6,149 bases of DNA from Candidatus Borrarchaeota archaeon. Its GTDB lineage: Archaea > Asgardarchaeota > Sifarchaeia > Borrarchaeales > Borrarchaeaceae. Positions 1-6,149 of the stretch are shown here, piece by piece (positions within the stretch are counted from its first letter, which is position 1; the number at the start of each line of letters is the position of its first letter). A program made the position numbers and the translations under genes. The notes beneath the pieces are model-generated. The model searched no databases. It was not told the origin of the DNA and saw only the letters and a list, made by a program, of their open reading frames with translations. The stretch spans positions 1-6,149 of the forward strand of contig JAEORY010000254.1 in assembly GCA_016840645.1 (NCBI GenBank), read 5' to 3'.

Positions 1-3000
1 ATTCGAGTACGATAGTCATATTGAAGTTTCGAAAGTCCAGCTAAGTCAGCAGCACCATATCCACATTTTTCACAAGCAAAAACAAGAAGTAATGATTTTT
101 GTTTGCTTTCAGCCAAAAGTGATTCAATTTGTGGATAGAATTGCTCATCGCGCCAGTATCGAAGTTCTCTCGCTCCAGAGGGACATGCTGCAACACATGT
201 ACCGCAGCCCTTACATTCTATTTCATCGGTTACTGAAACCAGTTCCCCAGTGTCAGTTTCTTTCATAGTTATAGCATCGTAAGGGCAGGCGATTACGCAC
301 ACCTTACATCCGCTACAAAGATTCTCGTCACATACAGCCTTGATTAGTTCAAGTTGAATCTCTTTCTGTTGTAGCAGCACGCCTGCTGCTGACGCCGCTG
401 CTTTACCTAGCACTATTGAGTCGCTTATACTTCGTGGAGAAAGAACAGACCCTGCTACGTAAACGCCATCTTTTCGTGTTTCGACAGGTTTGAATTTTAT
501 GTGGATAGGCTCAAGAAAACCATCAGAAGAACGAGTCACTCCTGTTAGCTTACATAATTTATCAAAGCCTTCAGGAGGTTCTTGCCCTACCGCTAGCACT
601 ACATAATCGGAGTCTATCTCGAATGTAGTTCGTGAAAGGGTATCGCGTACTTGAACCAGAGCCTTTTCATTTTGGGCTGCCATAACCATTGGGGGTCTTT
701 CTTCTGTCCATCGCATAAAATTGGTACGATATTGTTTTCTTGTAGTTAGATAGAACTCTTCCATATACCTTCCGACAGGTCGCAAATCCTCCTTAAAGAG
801 GACAAAGGTTTGACAGTTCGGAAAGAGTTCTTTCACGGTCTGCGCATTTTTCAGTGAGGCACCGCAACAAACACGGGAGCAGTATTTGTTTCCATCTTCT
901 TCTCGTGAGCCAACGCACTGAATGAAGACAACCCGTTTTGGTTCTTGATAAAAACTGCGCGTTTTAAGCAGTTCCTCGAATTCAAGAGAAGTTACCACTC
1001 GTGGAACAGTATTGTAACCGTATTCACCGTCCTTGGGAGTATATGTATTTGTTCCGACAGCTATAATTATAGCGCCAACGTTAATATCGGTGTTTTCTCC
1101 ATTATTTCTCCTAATTTGTGCTGTAAAATCACCGATGTGACCATCAAGGGATTCCAACGAAGACTCAAGGTAAACCGAGATATTGGGAGCATTAGTTATT
1201 TGTGCTGTTAATTCATCCAAAATTTGGCTGGCTTCAGTTTTTTCTGGAAACACTCTGTAAAGAGAATTGAGACGACCACCAAGTTGAGAATCTTTTTCTA
1301 CGAGGTGAACATTGAATCCTTGATTAGATAAATCAAGGGATGCCGACATTCCAGCAATTCCACCACCAATAACAAGAGCCTCGTTGACAACTGAAACCGT
1401 CCGATATGGCACAATCTCAAGATGTAGTGCTCGTGCAATGCCAGCCCTGATCAAGTCCTTTACTTTTTCTGTGGCTTCTTTTGGTGTCTGCATATGAACT
1501 TGCGCTGCCTGGTCTCTTATGTTCACGTATTCAAGATAATACTTACTTACTCCAGCAGACTCTAAAAGAGTCCTAAATGTTTCTTCGTGAAGTAAAGGTG
1601 AACATGCTGCTACTAAAACCCGATTAATATTGAGTTCCTTTATCTTCTCGCTAATTTGCTGTTGTCCTGGCTCACTACAGAAGAACTCATTGTTATCTAC
1701 ATAGATCACGCCAGGTAATGTCTTTGTATATTCCATGACTTCTGGTACATCGATGTAATTTGCGATATTGCCACCACAGTGACATACAAAAGCGCCAAGT
1801 CGAGCCTCACTAGAAACTTCGAACTCTGTTTTAGGTGTATCTGTTTTGATATGTGGTGGAAAACCAGATAAAAGGTTCACTGCAGACGATGCAGCAGCTC
1901 TTGCTTGAGTAACTGTATCTACAGCATCTTTTGAGCCTGTTGCCACTCCCGCGATAAAGATTCCATGTCGATTTGTTTCGATTGGATGATAACTGTTGAT
2001 TTCAAGGGGAAATCCGTCATCGCTAATTTCAATGTTTAATTTTTGGCATAGTTCGTGTGTCCCTTCAGATGGAACAAATGAACTAGATAAAACAACAAGA
2101 TCGATATTTTTGACCTGAGAGACTTCTCCAGTATTAGTATCTTCAACCCAGACAATCAAGTCTTTTGTTTCTTCGTTTTCTTGAATTTCAGCCACTTTAC
2201 CGCGAATTAAATTAGGATTATAGCTATTCCGTGTGTCCCTGTAGTATTCTTCGTAAAGTTTTCCTGAGGATCTTATATCTATATAGCAAATGTCTGCCTG
2301 TCCTTTTCCTTTTAATTGCAGTTTATAGGCTCTAGCTTGTTTTAATGCGAACATACAGCAGACTCGGTTACAGAATTTATTGCCGACTTCCTTTTCACTT
2401 CTAGAACCCACACATTGAACCCATAATACCCTGTTTGGTTCTTTTCCATCAGAAGGTCTCACTATCTTGCCATTAGTAGGACCTGTGGGATGCATCATTC
2501 GTTCAAACTGAAGTGATGTAACAACGTTTTCGTAGTATCCATAGCCAAATTGTTTCAATGGTGTTGGGTCGAATTCATCAAAACCCGTGGCTACAATTAT
2601 CGAGCCAACATTGATTTCGATGATCTCTTCGGCATCAACAAAGTTTATTGCTTCCGCAGGACACTCCATCTCACACATTCCACAATCTATGCACTGCTCC
2701 TTATCTAATCTAGGGATCTGGGGGACTGCCTGAGGAAAAGGAAGATAAATTGCTTTTCGTACACCTATACCCATATCGTATTCTGAAGTCACTTCAACTG
2801 GACATACTTCAAGGCATTTTTGACATCCTGTACATTTGTCTGAATCGACATATCTGGGGCTTTGTTTAAGTTTTACCGTAAAGCTTCCTGGTTTGCCATT
2901 TACCTCTAAAACTTCGGTAAGAGTAAACAAGCGAACATTGTCGTTTCTGGCAACGCTTGACATAAGTGGTGTAAGTGGTCAAGCCGAGCACTCATCGGTC

Positions 3001-3167
3001 GGAAAGATTTTGTAAACCTGTGAAAATCGTCCTCCAATTGTTTCTCGTTTCTCTACTAGAAACACCGTATAGCCTTGATTTGCAATATCTAGCGAAGCAT
3101 ACATGCCAGCCATTCCGCCGCCAATCACCAAGACACTTTCTGCCGCTTTACTTTCCAATGCATTCAT
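1..3167 (-). CDS. hdrA: Selenocysteine-containing tandem HdrA fused to MvhD, C-terminus cut by window edge
   Basis: This is heterodisulfide-reductase-type subunit A, partial: 1055 codons to the left edge with one in-frame TGA at codon 63. Visible order: FAD module 1 with GGGMAG at 16-21 and GGRF at 45-48; the motif DECSAUPLTP at 58-67, with U the TGA; inserted ferredoxin C112-C115-C118-C122 and C159-C162-C165-C169; HdrA motif VQCVGSR at 250-256; HdrA N-terminal-type domain at about 456-583 with CHCG (462-465), C497 and ACSP (521-524); FAD module 2 with GGGIAG at 601-606 and IQCVGSR at 749-755; ferredoxin C951-C954-C957-C961 and C985-C988-C991-C995; then an MvhD/FlpD start, ACEKCGYGAADLAG at 1031-1044. 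HdrA is the flavin and ferredoxin subunit of electron-bifurcating Hdr complexes in the cytoplasm. The start is fixed: GGAGG lies 8 bases upstream and an in-frame TAA directly precedes the ATG. Without recoding, the gene would split into 62 residues plus a piece probably called from Met69. Confidence 0.93.
2942..2955 (-). promoter_or_regulatory. Candidate apical SECIS stem-loop downstream of the UGA
   Basis: In the transcript, CGUU (2955-2952) pairs with AACG (2945-2942) around the six-base loop GCCAGA. The loop begins 27 bases after the UGA and its first base is G. Both points fit the general rule for bacterial SECIS elements: a short upper stem, G in the first two loop positions, and a spacing of roughly 16-37 bases. 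The stem is only 4 base pairs and shares one base with the larger hairpin, so the evidence is moderate to weak. Confidence 0.4.
2955..2984 (-). promoter_or_regulatory. Hairpin enclosing the UGA, candidate part of the bacterial SECIS
   Basis: In the transcript, GCUUGAC (2984-2978, containing the UGA) pairs perfectly with GUCAAGC (2961-2955). This gives a 7-base-pair stem with a 16-base loop. The loop region contains a direct repeat, CCACTTA at 2978-2972 and 2969-2963, two bases apart. Bacterial SECIS hairpins also begin at or next to the UGA. The loop has no guanine, however, so this may be only the lower part of the element or an alternative fold. Confidence 0.45.
2979..2981 (-). other. In-frame TGA read as selenocysteine (codon 63 of hdrA)
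   Basis: The TGA stands where HdrA proteins have the second cysteine of the D-C-S-x-C-x-L-T-P motif beside FAD module 1. The flanking residues, FPTDECSA before and PLTPLM after, match the family continuously across it. The frame stays open for 992 more codons to the window edge. This is the only in-frame TGA in the three genes, and tryptophan is encoded by TGG, which argues against a genome-wide TGA reassignment. HdrA selenoproteins with selenocysteine at this site are known in methanococci and in some anaerobic bacteria. What is inferred is that the host has SelA, SelB, SelC and SelD, none of which lies in this window. Confidence 0.88.
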
Positions 3168-3350
3168 TTAACGAACCTCCTACTTAGTGAACACCTCCAA
3201 ACTACTCTGACTTAATGTTCGGTTACTTTTATTCAATTCTTCTTTGATGATGTCAGCGTAATGCACTTCAAAATTATAAAAAAAGGTGCGGCAACTGATG
3301 AGCACATATATCCCTATACACTTGTAATACTTGGTTAGATATTTGTCACA
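3168..3350 (-). other. 183-base gap between the HdrD-type gene and hdrA
   Basis: This is the only real gap in the cluster. It contains no credible small gene. A weak terminator-like element lies at 3305-3278: GTGC (3305-3302) pairs with GCAC (3289-3286) across 12 bases and is followed by seven T after CC. A 4-base-pair stem is too weak to trust. Near hdrA there are two GGAGG blocks, at 3196-3192 and 3180-3176. I find no convincing promoter, so whether hdrA is co-transcribed with the two upstream genes remains open. Confidence 0.4.
3176..3180 (-). promoter_or_regulatory. Ribosome binding site of hdrA
   Basis: GGAGG lies 8 bases upstream of the ATG at 3167, which is ideal spacing. Together with the in-frame TAA at 3170-3168 it fixes the hdrA start. 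Confidence 0.85.
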
Positions 3351-4547
3351 TTAGCGATAACTGTCAACTACACCTGCTGAATAGGCAACAAGTCTCGGCA
3401 ATTCTAAAACGCGAATACGTTCTCTGTAAGCCCGCATACCTAGACTATGGTGACAAGTCGGACATGACGTCACAATAAACTGTGCATCTAACTTAGCGGC
3501 GTCTCTTATGATCTCATCGGTTAGATCATTTCTTAAGGCAGTATAAGGAACGCGAATAGGTCCACCACAGCATCTTGCTTCGCCCATAGTTTCGGGTAAT
3601 TCAACGAACTCAACGCCTGGAATACTTTCGATCAGTTTACGTGGGGCGTCGTAAACCAGCGCATATCTACCAAGGTGACAAGGATCTTTGAAAGTAACCT
3701 TTGCTTCGAGTGATCGCGTAAGTTTTATTTTTCCTTCATCGACCAAACGTTCGAGAACTTCCGTGATATGATAGGCTTTTGGTACATCTTCCGAGACTTC
3801 CTTATAATCATTATTGAAAACTGATGCACACATTGGGCATGCTGTGATGATGGTTTTAATTCCACGTGATTTGAAGATCTCAATATTTTTCTCAGATTCT
3901 TTCTTGAAGTCCTCTGTAAACCCTAGCCAATTGAGATAACCTCCACAACAATACTCTGAATCGAGCATTGTGAATTCTTCTCCTGCTTCTTTCAACAGTT
4001 TGATGCCAGCGAGTGAATTTTCTGGATAATCAATTGTTCCAACACATCCAGCATAGTAAAGAGTAGAAGATTCCTTTGGAAGGGCTGTAATTATCTCACC
4101 AAAAACCTCTTTGAATACGGCTGGATCCTGAGCGTGAGTATTTCCTATCTCCATTATGTTGCTTGCGATTGCCTTATGTTCATCAAGAGCATGACCATGC
4201 TCTGCTAGCCACTCTCTGACATGATGCATAACGTCTGTGACTTTGATTTTAGCTGGGCAATGCGTTTCGCAGAGTTTGCACAACGTGCAGGTATAAAGAA
4301 TATCAAGGGCCCTTTGGTCAATAGGAAGTCCTCCTTCGATAAGGGCACGCTCAACCATAATTCTACCTCTGCAATTGAACGTATCGACCTTAGTCGCGTC
4401 AAAAATTGGACATGCAAACCTACAGAAGCCACATCTTACACATCTATACGTCTCAGTTTCGGAATCTTCGGAAATGACCATTTTTTCAAATCTTTGTGGT
4501 AGCATTGTGCCTGAAACTACATTTTCTTTCGTCATTTTAGCTTGCAT
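3351..4547 (-). CDS. HdrD/GlcF-type (Fe-S)-binding protein with two ferredoxin motifs and two CCG domains
   Basis: This complete 398-residue iron-sulfur protein combines an HdrC-like and an HdrB-like half. Two CxxCxxCxxxCP motifs, at C36-C39-C42-C46 and C87-C90-C93-C97, should bind two [4Fe-4S] clusters. Two complete CCG domains follow: C168, C200-C201, C237/C240, and C290, C326-C327, C362/C365. In HdrB/HdrD such cysteines carry noncubane [4Fe-4S] centres; in GlcF-type proteins they serve electron transfer. Both sets are intact here. No signal peptide or transmembrane helix is seen, so it is probably soluble. The called ATG overlaps the upstream flavoprotein gene by 11 bases. GGAGG directly abuts this ATG, so the in-frame ATG at codon 5 (4535-4533), one base after the upstream TAA, is a serious alternative giving 394 residues. 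With GlcD before it and HdrA after it, I infer that it wires the GlcD flavin to HdrA, replacing separate HdrB and HdrC. GlcF and HdrD cannot be told apart by motif alone. Confidence 0.92.
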   Translation of the reverse strand: MQAKMTKENVVSGTMLPQRFEKMVISEDSETETYRCVRCGFCRFACPIFDATKVDTFNCRGRIMVERALIEGGLPIDQRALDILYTCTLCKLCETHCPAKIKVTDVMHHVREWLAEHGHALDEHKAIASNIMEIGNTHAQDPAVFKEVFGEIITALPKESSTLYYAGCVGTIDYPENSLAGIKLLKEAGEEFTMLDSEYCCGGYLNWLGFTEDFKKESEKNIEIFKSRGIKTIITACPMCASVFNNDYKEVSEDVPKAYHITEVLERLVDEGKIKLTRSLEAKVTFKDPCHLGRYALVYDAPRKLIESIPGVEFVELPETMGEARCCGGPIRVPYTALRNDLTDEIIRDAAKLDAQFIVTSCPTCHHSLGMRAYRERIRVLELPRLVAYSAGVVDSYR

Positions 4548-5994
4548 CCTCCAATATGTTTATTCTTTGACCCGGAATAGGTATTATATGACCAGGACAC
4601 AGTATGTTTTTAGGGTCAAAGGCTTGTTTGATTTTTTTCGTTAACTCAAGTACTGCCGCTTCATGTTCCACCGGCATCATCATAAGTTTAGAAACTCCGA
4701 TTCCGTGCTCGCCAGTTACGGTTCCTTCCAAATCGACCGCAGCATGCCATAAATCGATTAAAGTTTGTAAAGCGCGTCTATGCTGATCTGGATCTCTTTC
4801 GTCCCAGAGAAGTATCGGATGTAAGTTGCCATCTCCTGCGTGACCAAAAGTCGCTATTTCAATTCCATTCTTTTCACTAACTTCATCAATCTTTTGGAAC
4901 ATAATGGGTAAGTTTTCGAGTGGGACACTTACGTCCTCCATACGAGCAGTAGGTCTTCGAAGAGTTAGTGCGGGAAATGCCGCCTTTCTTGCTGCCCACA
5001 CTTGCTCGCATGTTTTTGCATCTCTCGCGACCTCAGTTTGAATTGCGCCCATTTCTTTAAATACTAATTCTAATCGATCAAGACGCATTTCTACATCGTC
5101 TCTATTTCCGTCCAGTTCAACAAGTACCACGGCACCACATTCAGGGAATTTTACCTTACCAGAATACTCCTCTACTGCTTTAAGTGTCTTATAATCCATT
5201 ATTTCGGTGCCTGAAGGGTCAAAGCTTCTCCGAATGATTTCTCTGACGCACTTGCTAGCGGCAAAGGCTGTATCAAAATAACCACTTGCTACAAGGCGGA
5301 TTTCAGGCAACGGCTGCATTTTTAGCATTGCTTTTGTTATAATACCTAAAGTTCCTTCTGAACCTACGAAGAGAGAAACTAGATCATAGCCACAAACGTA
5401 TTTAATAGCTTTATTGCCGATGTTAATGACTGTACCATCGGCTAATACAACTTCAAGACCCATCACCCATTGTTCTGTAACACCGTATTTGACTGCACGA
5501 ATTCCGCCGCTATTATTATTGACCATGCCACCAATGGTCGCCGTTTTATCGCTTGCGGGATCTGGCACGAAATAAAAACCGTGTGGTTCTAAGTAGTTAT
5601 TTAGATCTAGACATACCATTCCTGGCTCAACAGTTATTAGAAAATTCTCCAAATCGAGATCTACAACCTTATTCATCCTTGCAAGAACAAGAATGAGACA
5701 ATCTCCTTTAGCTGGAATCACTCCTCCACAAACATTGCTGCCTGCACCACGTGGAATGAGCGAAAATTCATACTTGTTCGCTAATTTCACTATAGCAGAA
5801 ACCTCTTCAGTATTATGAGCGAAAGCTACCGCAGCGGGCATGCCCGTATCTATGCTAGCGTCGCGACTGTATATATACAGATCGATCTCGTGGTTTAAAA
5901 CGTTGTCCTCTCCAACAATTTTTTTCAGTTCAGGGATGATCGTACCATCCCAATCTAACTTATGTTCCTTAAGTTCTGCAAGTGTGATTTTCAA
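4537..5994 (-). CDS. glcD: FAD-binding 2-hydroxyacid dehydrogenase, GlcD / D-lactate dehydrogenase family
   Basis: This is a complete 485-residue flavoprotein of the vanillyl-alcohol-oxidase/GlcD family. The family oxidises 2-hydroxyacids such as glycolate, D-lactate or 2-hydroxyglutarate to 2-oxoacids; the substrate here is not decidable. The N-terminal FAD-binding half shows PRGAGSN at residues 81-87, GGMVNNNSGG at 155-164 and LFVGSEGTLGIIT at 208-220. The C-terminal FAD_oxidase_C half shows GHAGDGNLHP at 384-393, GEHGIG at 428-433 (family metal/substrate-site histidines) and DPKNILCPGHI at 460-470. There is no signal peptide or membrane segment, so it is probably cytoplasmic. Length is normal for the family. 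The frame is closed by TAA at 6003-6001, and the only usable near-cognate start is TTG at 5994; the first internal Met is residue 52, which would cut into the FAD domain. The stop lies inside the next gene's 5' end, which suggests translational coupling. The electron acceptor is inferred to be the HdrD-type protein next door. Confidence 0.93.
   Translation of the reverse strand: MKITLAELKEHKLDWDGTIIPELKKIVGEDNVLNHEIDLYIYSRDASIDTGMPAAVAFAHNTEEVSAIVKLANKYEFSLIPRGAGSNVCGGVIPAKGDCLILVLARMNKVVDLDLENFLITVEPGMVCLDLNNYLEPHGFYFVPDPASDKTATIGGMVNNNSGGIRAVKYGVTEQWVMGLEVVLADGTVINIGNKAIKYVCGYDLVSLFVGSEGTLGIITKAMLKMQPLPEIRLVASGYFDTAFAASKCVREIIRRSFDPSGTEIMDYKTLKAVEEYSGKVKFPECGAVVLVELDGNRDDVEMRLDRLELVFKEMGAIQTEVARDAKTCEQVWAARKAAFPALTLRRPTARMEDVSVPLENLPIMFQKIDEVSEKNGIEIATFGHAGDGNLHPILLWDERDPDQHRRALQTLIDLWHAAVDLEGTVTGEHGIGVSKLMMMPVEHEAAVLELTKKIKQAFDPKNILCPGHIIPIPGQRINILEDAS
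4548..4552 (-). promoter_or_regulatory. Ribosome binding site of the HdrD-type gene, abnormal spacing
   Basis: GGAGG touches the called ATG (4547) with no spacer and lies 12 bases before the second in-frame ATG (4535). Neither spacing is ideal. The second ATG is in the arrangement TAA-A-ATG with the upstream stop, which suits translational coupling. The site lies inside the last codons of the upstream flavoprotein gene. Confidence 0.6.
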
Positions 5995-5995
5995 G

Positions 5996-6002
5996 CCTCC
6001 TT
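5996..6002 (-). promoter_or_regulatory. Ribosome binding site of the GlcD-type gene, abnormal spacing
   Basis: AAGGAGG ends one base before the TTG at 5994, which is too close for normal initiation. No ATG, GTG or CTG stands at a better in-frame position: the next codons are AAA and ATC, and CTT follows ACA. An ATC at 5988 would have a 7-base spacing, but ATC starts are very rare. The site itself is strong; the exact start codon is uncertain. Confidence 0.65.
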
Positions 6003-6060
6003 ATCTATGTGATCCCCTCAAATTATATGCCTTTCAAATGTCTGTTTTTTTTCCTCCAAT

Positions 6061-6088
6061 AATATACCGAATTATTATTAGCCTGCAA
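6061..6088 (-). promoter_or_regulatory. Possible sigma-70-type promoter of the gene cluster
   Basis: In the minus-strand sense, TTGCAG (6088-6083) and TATATT (6066-6061) are separated by 16 bases. The -10 element matches five of six consensus bases; the -35 matches only three. A perfect TATAAT also lies nearer the gene at 6027-6022, but it has no recognisable -35 box at normal distance. The region is AT-rich, so chance matches are likely. Confidence 0.25.
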
Positions 6089-6149
6089 TTAATAAAGATA
6101 AGGTAGAGCAAATACTGTTTACGCGCGCGAATAATTTGAATTTATAAAT

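Larger units (their letters stand above)
5995..6149 (-). other. Upstream non-coding region of the cluster
   Basis: These 155 bases are strongly AT-rich apart from a short CGCGCG run near 6122-6128. They hold the GlcD ribosome binding site, the weak promoter candidates, and a second GGAGG (6056-6052) followed by an A-run with no usable start codon behind it. I see no gene, tRNA or convincing terminator. Confidence 0.6.

Noticed and set aside
945..1211. Plus-strand 88-codon open frame
   Set aside because: It lies antisense inside the second HdrA module, has no recognisable domain and is best explained as a shadow.
2979..3167. A stand-alone 62-residue protein ending at the TGA
   Set aside because: It is the N-terminal Rossmann part of HdrA. 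The homology continues in the same frame after the TGA, so it is not a separate gene.
1..3167. hdrA as a pseudogene with a nonsense mutation
   Set aside because: A further 992 codons remain open with all cluster and flavin motifs intact, and the TGA sits exactly at the known Cys/Sec site. A random nonsense mutation would rarely land there.
2975..3187. Plus-strand 70-codon open frame
   Set aside because: It is antisense to the hdrA start, shows no family resemblance and lacks a supporting ribosome binding site.
3278..3305. Intrinsic terminator after the HdrD-type gene
   Set aside because: The stem is only 4 base pairs with a 12-base loop, so it is recorded only as a weak element of the gap.
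4205..4644. Several short frames on both strands across the HdrD-type gene's 5' end
   Set aside because: They overlap two strongly supported genes in other frames and have no motif of their own.
1..5994. Alternative genetic code with TGA as an amino acid
   Set aside because: Only one in-frame TGA occurs in nearly 2000 codons, and tryptophan and glycine use standard codons throughout.
5840..6106. Plus-strand 88-codon open frame reaching the upstream region
   Set aside because: It is mostly antisense to the GlcD N-terminus, with a low-complexity tail and no domain.
6120..6130. CGCGCG run as an operator or recombination site
   Set aside because: It is short, has no partner repeat in the window and has no known recognition pattern to support it.

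Overview
The window carries three protein genes, all on the minus strand, so they are read from right to left. It looks like the genome of an anaerobic, moderately AT-rich bacterium. Bacterial features are strong GGAGG ribosome binding sites, a probable TTG start, closely packed genes, and a selenocysteine codon with local RNA structure beside it; archaeal selenocysteine elements lie in untranslated regions. The protein set (GlcD-type flavoprotein, HdrD-type iron-sulfur protein, multidomain HdrA) is familiar from strict anaerobes such as Desulfobacterota, anaerobic Bacillota and Chloroflexota. The sequence alone does not decide between these.

Layout in order of transcription. 6149-5995: a 155-base upstream region with possible promoter elements. 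5994-4537: a complete FAD-linked 2-hydroxyacid dehydrogenase of the GlcD/D-lactate dehydrogenase family. 4547-3351: a complete iron-sulfur protein with an HdrC-like ferredoxin half and an HdrB-like half with two CCG domains; as called, it overlaps the previous gene by 11 bases. 3350-3168: a 183-base gap. 3167 to the left edge: a very large HdrA, 1055 codons visible and still open at base 1.

The main result concerns the HdrA gene. Read simply, it stops at a TGA (2981-2979) after 62 codons. The frame continues open for 992 further codons to the window edge, the protein on both sides is continuous HdrA, and the TGA falls on the conserved cysteine of the HdrA motif D-C-S-x-C-x-L-T-P. In known HdrA proteins this position is cysteine or selenocysteine. 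No other in-frame TGA occurs in the three genes, and they use TGG for tryptophan, so selenocysteine is the best reading. A perfect 7-base-pair hairpin encloses the TGA, and a second small hairpin follows at a distance usual for bacterial SECIS elements.

The HdrA is a tandem protein: FAD module 1 with the selenocysteine and an inserted two-cluster ferredoxin; an HdrA N-terminal-type domain; FAD module 2 without selenocysteine or inserted ferredoxin; a second two-cluster ferredoxin; and the beginning of a fused MvhD/FlpD domain, cut by the window edge. My inference is that the three proteins form a cytoplasmic electron-transfer complex. GlcD would oxidise a 2-hydroxyacid, the HdrD-type protein would stand in for HdrB and HdrC, and HdrA would couple the electrons to ferredoxin and a partner reached through MvhD, possibly by flavin-based bifurcation or confurcation. 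The substrate and the direction of electron flow cannot be read from the sequence.
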